Origin: Comchoanobacter sp040266255
GTDB taxonomy: Bacteria > Pseudomonadota > Gammaproteobacteria > Comchoanobacterales > Comchoanobacteraceae
Length of the DNA stretch: 45,071 nucleotides
Reading direction: 5' to 3'
NCBI GenBank assembly: GCA_040266255.1
Contig: JBDQEV010000007.1
Location: 1-45,071 of the forward strand
Shown here in pieces: positions 24,204 to 32,283 of the stretch (position 1 is its first letter; each line of letters opens with the position of its first letter). A program made the position numbers and the translations under genes. The notes beneath the pieces are model-generated. The model made no database searches, was not told the origin of the DNA, and saw only the letters and a list, made by a program, of their open reading frames with translations.

Positions 24204-24556
24204 GCAGTATGCACTCCCTTAATGACTAATTTTAGATCTGATCGTTCAGCGCATTCAACACACTAAGTCTCAAACAATTCATTAATATTATCGCGTGCTT
24301 CTTCATTTGTAAAGCAACCATTTGCCTTTAAAATTAGGAAATTAAACAACGATGAAAAGCACCAACTATGACAACCATTCTATTCCTTTAAAAAGGAAAA
24401 ATATCTTGAACTCAATCATCTGAATATTTCTTAAGTTATACTACGCAGCCATCATGCTGCATTATTTGAAACACATGACTTTATATGAAATTTTTCACCT
24501 GATACGATTCACCACTATAGCACAACTTAGATTAATAAAATGAACGACTTTTTTTA
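24204..24556. other. Intergenic region with the sufB leader and a gene remnant
   Basis: No intact gene. The first 60 bp hold the sufB ribosome binding site. A short minus-strand remnant at 24263-24380 is listed separately. The rest is AT-rich sequence without a clear promoter pair or terminator. Confidence 0.5.
24263..24380 (-). pseudogene. C-terminal remnant paralogous to the 24557-24919 gene
   Basis: A minus-strand frame ending at TAG 24263 encodes FLILKANGCFTNEEARDNIN then ELFET. This lines up with the C-terminal part of the neighbouring protein (IICGQNGPFTSEEVQETIES). No start codon is available, since a stop lies at about 24381-24383. It is the tail of a decayed sister gene, showing that this family was duplicated here. 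Confidence 0.5.
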
Positions 24557-24919
24557 CTAATAATTAGGCGTAACAGCCTTAGGCAGCCCAACATAGCTTT
24601 CTATAGTCTCTTGTACTTCTTCGCTTGTAAAAGGCCCATTTTGTCCACAAATAATAGATTTCAGCAATGGAATACAATCTCTGCAATAATCATCTTGACT
24701 AGCATGTAAGCGTGGCACTTGAATCTCATCATATAGATCACTCATATCTTTTGCTTTTGCATATGGCAAAATCATTTGAACATCAACCAGCGGCATTTTA
24801 CAAAGCTTGTCCACATAATCTTTTAACAGCTCTAAATTAAACTGAGGATGATTTGAAAATATATTCCAACAAGTACGTAAAAATGGTGCTGTTTTATGGA
24901 GATGTATATCTTTCGGCAT
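24557..24919 (-). CDS. Hypothetical small soluble protein
   Basis: A 120 aa protein from ATG 24919 (a TTG at 24931 is less likely). It is helical and soluble, with four Cys (RTCWNIF, KLCKMP, YCRDC region) and the closing NGPFTSEEVQETIESYVGLP. I do not recognise a family. A remnant of a second copy lies just downstream at 24263-24380. The gene follows the terminator of the upstream gene closely, so it must have its own promoter or rely on read-through. Confidence 0.55.
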   Translation of the reverse strand: MPKDIHLHKTAPFLRTCWNIFSNHPQFNLELLKDYVDKLCKMPLVDVQMILPYAKAKDMSDLYDEIQVPRLHASQDDYCRDCIPLLKSIICGQNGPFTSEEVQETIESYVGLPKAVTPNY

Positions 24920-24930
24920 ATAATATCTCA

Positions 24931-24962
24931 AATAAAAACAGGGGGACGAATCCCCCCTGTTT
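24931..24962 (-). terminator. Rho-independent terminator
   Basis: AAACAGGGGG (24936-24945) and CCCCCTGTTT (24953-24962) form a ten-pair stem around a short loop. On the minus strand it is followed by TTTTTATT. It ends the transcript of the gene at 24978-25946. The palindrome also resembles a terminator on the plus strand, but no gene arrives from that side. Confidence 0.85.
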
Positions 24963-24977
24963 CTGTAAGCATTAAAA

Positions 24978-25946
24978 TTAGTTTCTGCTCATACTTGACC
25001 ACATTGATGCGGCTGGTTGTTTCAGCTCAGCAAGATCTAGCTTTGCAACATCAAGCTTTTTAGCAACTTCTGAAAAAGCAGCGCCTAGCATCTTATCAGT
25101 TGTACCACTTGTATATGCAAAACCTCCGTCTGACTTCAGCTCAACAACTGCTGCCTGATCTGCACTCATTGCGACAAATATTTTTCCTGGCGCAAAAAGA
25201 AGCTTATCTCTCAAGTTTTCAGTAACCACCCCTTTCAATGCGCTGCTGAAACTAGATAAATCTGGGTCATCAGCTTTATGCTCATATGCAAGAGCAGCAA
25301 TATTCTCAGCAACAAGCCTTGCAACTACCTTGTTATAGAACTCATGGAAATCTTTTAGCTTCTCAATATCCTTCTGCCTTTCAACTTTAGCTACATCAAC
25401 TTTCTTTTTGAAATTGACAGGGCTTGAGCCTAGGAGGGAGGTGGCTGGCTCAGCTTCATACTTTTGGACAATCCCCTCTACAGTATCAGACCAGTTCTTT
25501 AACTCTGAACCTGCTGGAAGTGCATCTAAGTATGACTTAAGTATCTTAAGATGCAAGCAACGTCCATCAGCCTGTCGTACTGTTGCAGCACCAAGACCTG
25601 ATCGGAAATCACATTCAGGGAATACAGTGTCACCCATTTCTTGACCCAATTCACCATCAGTCAAAGAATTAGCACCTGAAAAGAAACTGGTACGAAGGGT
25701 TGGGTGAATTGTAGGATACATCTCAATCCCACGCTTATATAATGCTGCATATGCATCTTGCGCCGCTTTCTGTGTCGCCTTACTGCTATCCCGATCACCC
25801 TCTGCACATGCTTCTAATAACTTTGTTGCCGCCTCATTACGCGCATCACCTGCGGCTGCCGCCAAAACACTTTCTGCCAAAGTCAGAATGTTTGTTGGAA
25901 TTTTAGTAGCTTCTAATGTTGCTGCTTCATAATGATAATGATTCAT
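24978..25946 (-). CDS. Hypothetical soluble protein, Ala-rich
   Basis: A 322 aa protein without signal peptide or membrane segment. The N-terminal 80 residues are Ala/Glu-rich helices (LAESVLAAAAGDARNEAATK), the middle holds SGANSLTDGELGQEMGDTVF and a Lys-rich helix VAKVERQKDIEKLKDFHEFY, and the C-terminal part ends KLDLAELKQPAASMWSSMSR. GGAGA precedes ATG 25946 and a strong terminator follows the stop, so it is a well-formed single-gene unit. I do not recognise a family. Its place among host-directed candidates makes an effector possible, but nothing proves it. Confidence 0.65.
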   Translation of the reverse strand: MNHYHYEAATLEATKIPTNILTLAESVLAAAAGDARNEAATKLLEACAEGDRDSSKATQKAAQDAYAALYKRGIEMYPTIHPTLRTSFFSGANSLTDGELGQEMGDTVFPECDFRSGLGAATVRQADGRCLHLKILKSYLDALPAGSELKNWSDTVEGIVQKYEAEPATSLLGSSPVNFKKKVDVAKVERQKDIEKLKDFHEFYNKVVARLVAENIAALAYEHKADDPDLSSFSSALKGVVTENLRDKLLFAPGKIFVAMSADQAAVVELKSDGGFAYTSGTTDKMLGAAFSEVAKKLDVAKLDLAELKQPAASMWSSMSRN

Positions 25947-26170
25947 AATATTGTCTCCATACTTTATGTGAAATTTTCCATTTACAGGACTTATACTGTT
26001 AATACCTGTATTACCAATCTAACGCAGGATGCTTAAAAAATAAATCCTTTTTAGTACATTATTATTAATAGCTTATTTATCAAGATGATTACAACACCAA
26101 ACTACATCAGATCAAGATAAGTAAAGCCACCCTAAAGATCACATTATTAATCATTTTTCTCGAATAATAC

Positions 26171-26199
26171 TTCACAAACCATAACAGAAGTGATATTAT
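26171..26199 (+). promoter_or_regulatory. rpsT promoter
   Basis: TTCACA (26171-26176) and TATTAT (26194-26199) with a 17-base spacer, about 37 bp before the rpsT ATG. It is the best promoter match in the 25947-26235 gap, where no gene is visible. Confidence 0.6.
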
Positions 26200-26235
26200 G
26201 CTGCCAAGTTTATAAAATTTAATCAGGTATATAGA

Positions 26236-26472
26236 ATGGCTAATTCAAAACAAGCAACTAAACGTTGGAGACAGTCTCTAAAGCGCAGAACTGTAAACAA
26301 AAACAAAATCTCAGAATTCAAAACAGTTCGGAAATCATTTGAAACTTCCCCAACTCTTGAAACCTTAAGATCACTTCAAAAGAATATTGATCAAACAAGA
26401 GCAAAGGGTCTGATATCAAAAAAGAGAGCCAGCAGAATCATTTCTAGAGCAAGAAAAAGCTTATCTCAGTAA
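26236..26472 (+). CDS. rpsT: 30S ribosomal protein S20
   Basis: A 78 aa, very basic helical protein. The start MANSKQATKRWRQSLKRR and the end AKGLISKKRASRIISRARKS fit S20, which binds 16S rRNA in the 30S body. It is somewhat diverged and about nine residues shorter than the E. coli protein (87). It is a single-gene unit with its own promoter. Confidence 0.93.
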   Translation: MANSKQATKRWRQSLKRRTVNKNKISEFKTVRKSFETSPTLETLRSLQKNIDQTRAKGLISKKRASRIISRARKSLSQ

Positions 26473-26525
26473 AATCACTCTCTTAAATCAGCGCATACAC
26501 AAATACATGCACTCTTATCCGTACT

Positions 26526-26566
26526 GAAAAAGCTTCCTCAGCCATGAAACACTTTTCTGAGGAAGC
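26526..26566 (-). terminator. Rho-independent terminator
   Basis: GCTTCCTCAG (26532-26541) pairs perfectly with CTGAGGAAGC (26557-26566). On the minus strand the hairpin is followed by TTTTT, about 50 bp beyond the stop of the gene at 26615-27901. Confidence 0.85.
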
Positions 26567-26614
26567 CCAGTCAACCTGAATACTTAGCAATACGATTAAC
26601 TCTAATCAAAGAGT

Positions 26615-27901
26615 TTAGCCCCTCAATTGACTTGCTACAGCTGGCGCTTTAACTGATGCAGAAACTTCCTGACATGCAGCTGACGCAGTCGATGACAATG
26701 CCCCAGAAGACACTGCTGCATTCGATGACAAAGCAGGAATCAATAGATAAAATACGCCTAGCGCCACCCCGATCAAAGCTAACAAACCAATAGCAGCATA
26801 CCAAACCCAATTGCGCCCCTGACTTGCTTCTTTATTCTTATTACTGCTCACATCTAGCCTATCGCGCTCTACTGTTTGCGCAGAAGCCTCACGTGCATTC
26901 AGCCCAGCTTCAGCCTCCTCCTCTAATGCAGCATGGATTGCAACTCTATCTTCAGGACTTACTTCTTCATCAGCTGCTAACACTGCATCAACTGCTAACA
27001 CTGCATCAACTGCAGCCCTGTCTTCTGGGCTCATCTCATCAGCCCCTTCCTCTAATCCTCTTGGAGCTACATAACCACCTTGGCCCATAACAACATCATC
27101 AGCAAGCATGCTTGGCAAATCCTTAAAAGCCCCTCTATGCAAATCTTTAATTTCAGATATTTCATAAGCACCCAGCTTACCTGAAAGAAACAGCCCACCA
27201 ACTAACGCTAAAGCTTTTTCTCTTTCTAAGAAAGAAAGCATACCTTTAAATAAGGCTCTATTTTCAGTATTGTATGAACCACTTATTGCATCAGCTAAAA
27301 GAAAATTGCTATCTATCTCAGCCTCGCTTGCCCATTGATCGGTAAAGAATGCCTTATCCTTTTCACCCAACATATCAAGCATAAAGGCGTATACCAAACT
27401 ACCTTCACTATCTTTAAACTTTAATACATTTAAAACTTGATCAACTGCGCTGCTTTGAATACCCAAATGCCTGTTAATATCCCACTGGCCCTGCAAGTCA
27501 AAGTCTTGCAAAATAGACTGCTTATCCTCTAGCGCTAATTCTTCCGTAATCAAACGACTCAAATTACTTGCACCAAACCTATCTGCAAGACAGAGCAAAG
27601 AAGCCCCTAACTCCTGATTTACAGTAACAGTTTCTTCACCCTGCAAACAATTAAGCTGACTTAGCATTCCAGCACTATATGAAGCATCTAAATTATCTTC
27701 ACCCTTTATATCTCGTGCAATAAACGCTTGCAGCCTCTCCAAAGTACTAACATCAAACTGAGAAAAGTCCTCAAGCACTACCCTACCACCCCATTCTTTA
27801 GCTAATGCATGCGCCAACTTGACTTGTCGGTATAGTTCTAATTGATGATCACTTCCTGCACTTAAGTATCCTTGCTTAAATTGCCTTTCTTCTCGTAACA
27901 T
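26615..27901 (-). CDS. Hypothetical protein with a C-terminal membrane anchor
   Basis: A 428 aa protein from ATG 27901 (AGGAG five bases upstream). Residues 1-265 are helical and soluble (LELYRQVKLAHALAKEWGG, MLGEKDKAFFTDQW). Residues about 275-345 are acidic and repetitive, with SPEDRAAVDAVLAVDAVLAA followed by a second SPEDR unit. A membrane helix WYAAIGLLALIGVALGVFYLL lies near 370-390, followed by a Ser/Ala-rich tail of about 38 residues. The shape is that of a tail-anchored protein displaying a large cytosolic domain. I do not recognise a family. It has its own terminator. Confidence 0.6.
   Translation of the reverse strand: MLREERQFKQGYLSAGSDHQLELYRQVKLAHALAKEWGGRVVLEDFSQFDVSTLERLQAFIARDIKGEDNLDASYSAGMLSQLNCLQGEETVTVNQELGASLLCLADRFGASNLSRLITEELALEDKQSILQDFDLQGQWDINRHLGIQSSAVDQVLNVLKFKDSEGSLVYAFMLDMLGEKDKAFFTDQWASEAEIDSNFLLADAISGSYNTENRALFKGMLSFLEREKALALVGGLFLSGKLGAYEISEIKDLHRGAFKDLPSMLADDVVMGQGGYVAPRGLEEGADEMSPEDRAAVDAVLAVDAVLAADEEVSPEDRVAIHAALEEEAEAGLNAREASAQTVERDRLDVSSNKNKEASQGRNWVWYAAIGLLALIGVALGVFYLLIPALSSNAAVSSGALSSTASAACQEVSASVKAPAVASQLRG
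26974..27009. repeat. Two tandem 18 bp units inside a coding region
   Basis: The unit CTGCTAACACTGCATCAA occurs twice in a row, perfectly, encoding the doubled AVDAVL/LAVDAV segment of the membrane-anchored protein on the minus strand. Unit length is a multiple of three, so the frame is kept. Such repeats readily change copy number. Confidence 0.8.
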
Positions 27902-28040
27902 TTTCACTCCTACACAACCAAATGACTATTTCTATCAGCACCAACTCTATGGCTCTTGATTAAGGAATAGGGTAAATTGCACCAAGCTAAAAGGCAAGCT
28001 GTAAATCACCATCAAGCAATATATTGACAAAAGCCCATAT

Positions 28041-28056
28041 TTAATATATAATTAAT
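28041..28056 (+). promoter_or_regulatory. Possible PmrA-like box (TTAAT, 6 bases, TTAAT)
   Basis: Two TTAAT half sites start 11 bases apart, 17 bp before the ATG of the gene at 28073. The same arrangement is at 14947-14962 before the first OTU-like gene. In Legionella and Coxiella, PmrA binds such spaced TTAA repeats upstream of effector and secretion genes. In AT-rich DNA this can occur by chance, so this is only a hypothesis. Confidence 0.25.
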
Positions 28057-28072
28057 AAAAATAAGAATATAT

Positions 28073-28789
28073 ATGCTAACAATTAAAATTAACAACACCA
28101 GCTCTGATTTTAAGACCTACTCTAAGGCTATTCAAGCTGATGGTGAAAATGCAGATATTACACGTGCTACAACCACTCTTGTACTTCCAACCCAAGAGCC
28201 CCAGACCTATTTGAAAGAAACCTGCAAATCATTTTATGATATTTTATGCAACAAATTAGGCTGGACAGAAGAAGAATATTTACAGCTATGCCCTGGACGT
28301 GTTGAGCCATATATACAATCATTCAGTGCTGATATTATTATGCACCAGATCCAAGAGATGGATTCTGCAAGCATGCAATATACTAGCACAGCATGCAACC
28401 TACAAATATTAGAACCATCTCCAACAAAGGATTCGCTCAAGATTCATGTCATACATATCCACCCTCCAACTGGCGACCCCGATAAACTTGAACAAGCCAA
28501 AAAAGACACTCGATTAAAAGCAATTGAAAAAAACGAAGAAGTACTAAACGCTTGGGCGAATGGATCACTCCATACCTATTTAGCCAATAACTTTGATCTT
28601 ACATCAACCTTTACTATCGAAGTAACAAGAGAAGGATACACACTTCAGCAAACATCTAATCTTATTAGACCAAACGTGCCTGCACTTGCTTTGCAATACT
28701 TAAGTATATTTGCAAAACACTTTGAAACAATCCTTACTCTACAACACCCTGATGCGGCAAAGCACTTTGGTGTCGAAAATATAGATTAA
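28073..28789 (+). CDS. Hypothetical soluble protein
   Basis: A 238 aa soluble protein with no signal peptide or membrane helix. Recognisable local features are a Cys/Trp segment (ILCNKLGWTEEEYLQLCPGR), a beta-rich stretch DSLKIHVIHIHPPTG followed by a charged helix (LEQAKKDTRLKAIEKNEE), and a C-terminal helical part. I do not recognise a family. There is no strong ribosome binding site. A PmrA-like double TTAAT lies just upstream. The next gene is 92 bp downstream on the same strand, so they may be co-transcribed. Confidence 0.6.
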   Translation: MLTIKINNTSSDFKTYSKAIQADGENADITRATTTLVLPTQEPQTYLKETCKSFYDILCNKLGWTEEEYLQLCPGRVEPYIQSFSADIIMHQIQEMDSASMQYTSTACNLQILEPSPTKDSLKIHVIHIHPPTGDPDKLEQAKKDTRLKAIEKNEEVLNAWANGSLHTYLANNFDLTSTFTIEVTREGYTLQQTSNLIRPNVPALALQYLSIFAKHFETILTLQHPDAAKHFGVENID

Positions 28790-28881
28790 GGACAAATTCA
28801 GCCCAGGAAGCATATTTATATTGCTACTGCAGTCATAATCAGTATTCTATGTCTTGATAAAACCAATTAAGTACAAAAATT

Positions 28882-29358
28882 ATGACAAACCCCAAACAAA
28901 ATAACCAACACATTACCGCCTTCCTCACCCTGCTATACGATGGACAAGCAATAATGCTGCATGAGATTAGAGAGAAACTGCGCAAAAACCCTTTTAAAAT
29001 GATAAGAATCAACCCTGAATCCTTGAGATCAGCTATCTGGAAGAACCCTTTCGGAATTGTGAATTCACTATTCGCACTAGAATTAGAAATTGACCGTATT
29101 AAGTCTGTAATCACAGAGCAGTGGGAAACACCCAATGTTAAGAACCCTGACCACACCAACAGAATCACTGATGAAACAATTAATATCTCAAAAGCAATGG
29201 AACTCAACCCTGACTATTCAACCATGTTTTACCAAACCCCTGACAGAAAAAAGAGAAAATTAGAAGAGATAAGTGATGCTGAAACAGTTCTTAGTGCATG
29301 TGAAGATATACAAAGAGAAGTAAAAGCTGCAAAAACTTTATGCTCTTTACACAACTAA
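28882..29358 (+). CDS. Hypothetical protein with NLS-like basic cluster
   Basis: A 158 aa soluble, helical protein. Basic stretches include REKLRKNPFKMIRINPES and, at residues 120-129, PDRKKRKLEE, where KKRK (123-126) fits the monopartite nuclear localisation pattern K-K/R-x-K/R preceded by a proline. No family is recognised and no signal peptide is seen. The neighbouring upstream gene is also unknown and on the same strand. A nuclear-targeted effector is possible, but the motif alone is weak evidence. Confidence 0.55.
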   Translation: MTNPKQNNQHITAFLTLLYDGQAIMLHEIREKLRKNPFKMIRINPESLRSAIWKNPFGIVNSLFALELEIDRIKSVITEQWETPNVKNPDHTNRITDETINISKAMELNPDYSTMFYQTPDRKKRKLEEISDAETVLSACEDIQREVKAAKTLCSLHN

Positions 29359-29397
29359 ACGACAATCAACATTGTAGAATTACGAGACAAGCAAGCG

Positions 29398-30387
29398 CTA
29401 TGCGTGTATGTACTCTGATATTGCCTTGACCAGTTCTGAGCAACCATCACCTTCTTTTGCTGATATCTCAAATACCTTACATTGATACTGCTTTTTAATT
29501 GCATCTAAATCAATCTCATCTGACATGATAAGATCAATTTTATTCAATACTATCCAAATCGGCTTCTCAACAATACCATGCCCATATGCTGTAACTTCTT
29601 CTCTGATCAATCTGATTTGCTCATCAATATCTTGCGTAGCATCTACAACATGCAATAACATTTCACAACGCTGTAGATGACGAAGAAACTTATCCCCCAT
29701 CCCTAAGCCTTTTGATGCACCTTCTATCAAGCCTGGAATATCAGCCATTACAAATACATCGTATGGCCCACTTTTGACCACTCCTACATAAGGCTTAACA
29801 GTGGTAAATGCATAATCTGCAACCTTTGGTGTTGCCTGAGAAACCTGTCTAAGCAATGAAGACTTACCTGCATTAGGCAGACCTAGCAGACCAACATCAG
29901 CCATCACCTTTAATTCTAAACGTAGACGTATGTCTTCGCCTTCCTTTCCTTCAGTTGCGCGTCTAGGTGCACGGTTAACTGATGACTTAAAGCGAATATT
30001 GCCCAAACCGCCAACACCACCAGAAGCAATAGTATATTGCTGTCCCTCTGATTGCATGTCTACAATCATAGGTGATGAAGGGTGATCCGCATCATATACA
30101 CATGTACCTAAAGGAAGCCCAATCAAGACATCCTCTCCCCCACGTCCAGTCTTCTGTGATCCTGACCCATGCTTACCTGATTCTGCTTTAATATGCTTTC
30201 TACTTCTGAGGTGCGTGAGTGACTTATACTTAGACGATGAAACTAAAATAACCGACCCACCATGTCCTCCATCTCCACCGTTAGGTCCGCCAAACGCAAT
30301 ATATTTTTCTCTACGAAATGAAACGCACCCATTACCGCCCTTTCCGGCGAAGCAATGGATGCGCAACTCATCAATAAAATCAGACAT
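29398..30387 (-). CDS. obgE: Obg GTPase
   Basis: Essential GTPase acting in 50S ribosome assembly and stress control. A 329 aa protein. The Gly-rich Obg fold (FGGPNGGDGGHGGSVILVSS, GSGSQKTGRGGEDV) occupies residues 1-158 and the G domain follows: G1 GLPNAGKSSL, G2 and G3 in ADIPGLIEGASKGLGMGDKF, G4 NKID, G5 ISAKEGDG. The C-terminal domain after about residue 329 found in longer homologues (E. coli 390 aa) is missing. It is third in the rplU-rpmA-obgE operon, two bases after rpmA. Confidence 0.97.
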   Translation of the reverse strand: MSDFIDELRIHCFAGKGGNGCVSFRREKYIAFGGPNGGDGGHGGSVILVSSSKYKSLTHLRSRKHIKAESGKHGSGSQKTGRGGEDVLIGLPLGTCVYDADHPSSPMIVDMQSEGQQYTIASGGVGGLGNIRFKSSVNRAPRRATEGKEGEDIRLRLELKVMADVGLLGLPNAGKSSLLRQVSQATPKVADYAFTTVKPYVGVVKSGPYDVFVMADIPGLIEGASKGLGMGDKFLRHLQRCEMLLHVVDATQDIDEQIRLIREEVTAYGHGIVEKPIWIVLNKIDLIMSDEIDLDAIKKQYQCKVFEISAKEGDGCSELVKAISEYIHA

Positions 30388-30389
30388 GA

Positions 30390-30713
30390 TTAGCTTTTGT
30401 CAGAGTCCTGTAAATCAGAATCATTTAAGGCAACTGGCTGAACAGAAATATATCGGCGAACACCTTTATTATTCTTAAGATTGCGATCTTGAAATGCGCG
30501 CTTGGTAATTGTCATTACACCAGTTACCGCTGCATGTAATGTATCATCTTTACCTCTGATCACATTTTCACCTGCTCTAAACTTTTTACCTCTTTGTCTC
30601 ACCAAGATATTACCAGCTAAAACAACCTGCTGATTGCCTCTTTTGAGACCTAGTCGTTTACTTTCTGAATCGCGACCGTTCCGCGTACTACCTCCAGATT
30701 TTTTCGTGGCCAT
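30390..30713 (-). CDS. rpmA: 50S ribosomal protein L27
   Basis: A 107 aa protein starting MATKKSGGSTRNGRDSESKR, the invariant L27 N-terminus that reaches the peptidyl transferase centre. The body VLAGNILVRQRGKKFRAGEN fits too. The C-terminus is about 20 residues longer than E. coli L27 (85 aa) and ends in an acidic, Ser-rich tail (LNDSDLQDSDKS). It is second in the rplU-rpmA-obgE operon. Confidence 0.96.
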   Translation of the reverse strand: MATKKSGGSTRNGRDSESKRLGLKRGNQQVVLAGNILVRQRGKKFRAGENVIRGKDDTLHAAVTGVMTITKRAFQDRNLKNNKGVRRYISVQPVALNDSDLQDSDKS

Positions 30714-30735
30714 TGCCTTCCCCCTTTACCTTAAA

Positions 30736-31077
30736 TTATTTAGCAGCTTTAGCAGCTTTAGCAGTTTTCTTACCAGAAATACTGGTAATCTTAACTTCAA
30801 TAAACTTTTGCTTATGTCCAATATTACGCAAATAACGCTTTCTTCTTTTGAACTTGATCACGCTGATTTTAGGTCCACGTGTGTGTGCAGTTACCAGCCC
30901 CTTAACCTTATAGGACTTTAACTCATCACCCATCAAGACGTTATCACCATCTTGCACTAAATGCACTTTGTCAAAAACAACTTCAGAACCGACTTCTAAT
31001 GGCATACGATCAATACTGATGACCATATTTTCAGTGACTTTATACTGTTTTCCACCTGTTGCAATCACAGCTAACAT
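30736..31077 (-). CDS. rplU: 50S ribosomal protein L21
   Basis: A 113 aa protein starting MLAVIATGGKQYKVTENMVI, with VKGLVTAHTRGPKISVIKFK and RRKRYLRNIGHKQKFIEVKI, the L21 signature near the C-terminus. It is about ten residues longer than E. coli L21 because of a Lys/Ala tail (KKTAKAAKAAK) encoded by a short DNA repeat (GCTAAA-type units). It is first gene of the operon, with the promoter at 31104-31132. Confidence 0.96.
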   Translation of the reverse strand: MLAVIATGGKQYKVTENMVISIDRMPLEVGSEVVFDKVHLVQDGDNVLMGDELKSYKVKGLVTAHTRGPKISVIKFKRRKRYLRNIGHKQKFIEVKITSISGKKTAKAAKAAK

Positions 31078-31103
31078 GATTTTTCTCCGATCATTACGCG
31101 AAG

Positions 31104-31132
31104 ATTCTAATGCATAATCCCCCGTGTTGCAA
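31104..31132 (-). promoter_or_regulatory. rplU-rpmA-obgE promoter
   Basis: On the minus strand TTGCAA (31132-31127) and TAGAAT (31109-31104) with a 17-base spacer, about 27 bp before the rplU start. Confidence 0.6.
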
Positions 31133-31208
31133 GCTTTAAACCATATAAAAACATGTTTTTTTTAATTAAAATACAAAATACGTCAACTTTATCTATTTTA
31201 AATACAAG

Positions 31209-31237
31209 TTGCGATTCGCCTAAACTTGGGGTATAAA
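31209..31237 (+). promoter_or_regulatory. ispB promoter
   Basis: TTGCGA (31209-31214) and TATAAA (31232-31237), 17-base spacer. The predicted transcript start near 31244 lies downstream of the GTG at 31240, which supports ATG 31264 as the true ispB start. It is divergent from the rplU promoter. Confidence 0.6.
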
Positions 31238-31263
31238 TTGTGATAATTGACTGCATTTTATCA

Positions 31264-32220
31264 ATGATGATTAAGGAAATACAAGCCAACTTACAGTCTG
31301 AACTCATGTTAGTGGATGATTTAATTCTCCAGGCAACTGAATCTGAGGTCGGACTCATACAGAAAATACGAGAGTCATATATTAAACAGCCTGGCAGAAA
31401 GAAAATGCGCCCGACCATTATTCTTTTATCAGCAAAATGTATTGGTTTTGAAAGTCGAAAAATAGTAGAGCTAGCTGCAATTATAGAAATGATGCACTTA
31501 GCAACATTACTACATGATGATGTCATAGATAACGCATCAACTCGCCGAAACCAACCAAGCATGTATGCTGCATATGGCAGCAGGCCTGCAGTATTGATGG
31601 GTGACTTTATTTATGGCTGTGCTTTTAAAGCAATTGCAAACTTACAGTCCATTGATGTAACAAGCAAAATTGCAGACGCAACACAACGAATGATTGAAGG
31701 CGAAGTGCTGCAATATAGCCAGCGTAGAAACCCACATATGAGCCTTGATGACTATAACTTTATTATCAATGCCAAAACCGCCTGCTTATTTTCTGTTGGA
31801 AATAGTTGCTTGTCTAGTTTAGCCAATTTCAGCTCTACAGCGCTCTCAAACTTTGCTTGGCATCTTGGTATGGCATACCAAATCACTGACGATATACTAG
31901 ATATTAATGTCGATAACTGTGCACTAAACAAAGAGCACGGCAAAGATTTATCAGACGGCCTGGTCACACTTCCTATTTTAATGGCCAGAAAATTTGCCAC
32001 TCCAGAGGAGTGCCAAGTGATTGATCAAGTTATACAGGGAGAACGCCCATGGCAATATGCACTTCCTGCAATCAAAAACAGTAAAGCAATTGAGCACTGT
32101 GAAAAAATAGCTTACATCCATATACAGAAAGCCCAGCAGGCTTTGAGTGAAATACAAGAATCCGATGCAAAACAACAACTTTTAAATTTACTGAGCAACT
32201 TGCCAAAACGTCGCAAATAA
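31264..32220 (+). CDS. ispB: Polyprenyl (octaprenyl-type) diphosphate synthase
   Basis: Makes the isoprenoid side chain of ubiquinone by chain elongation with isopentenyl diphosphate. A 318 aa protein with the first aspartate-rich motif in ATLLHDDVIDNASTRRNQPS, GDFIYGCAFK, EGEVLQYSQRRN, and the second Asp-rich motif AYQITDDILDINVDN. The N-terminal GRKKMRPTIILLSAKCIG replaces the usual GGKRIRP. Its position divergent from rplU-rpmA-obgE is the classic gammaproteobacterial arrangement and supports ispB rather than ispA. uvrA follows on the same strand. Confidence 0.93.
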   Translation: MMIKEIQANLQSELMLVDDLILQATESEVGLIQKIRESYIKQPGRKKMRPTIILLSAKCIGFESRKIVELAAIIEMMHLATLLHDDVIDNASTRRNQPSMYAAYGSRPAVLMGDFIYGCAFKAIANLQSIDVTSKIADATQRMIEGEVLQYSQRRNPHMSLDDYNFIINAKTACLFSVGNSCLSSLANFSSTALSNFAWHLGMAYQITDDILDINVDNCALNKEHGKDLSDGLVTLPILMARKFATPEECQVIDQVIQGERPWQYALPAIKNSKAIEHCEKIAYIHIQKAQQALSEIQESDAKQQLLNLLSNLPKRRK

Positions 32221-32283
32221 ATCTTATTGTAGATCATTCATGTAATTTCAGTTAAGATATTGACATTTAAATCTATTAGCATA

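Noticed and set aside
26974..27009. Tandem repeat as a possible CRISPR array
   Set aside because: The two units are adjacent without spacers and lie inside a protein-coding repeat.
31240..31263. GTG 31240 as the ispB start
   Set aside because: A promoter with TATAAA at 31232-31237 places the transcript start after this codon, so ATG 31264 is preferred.
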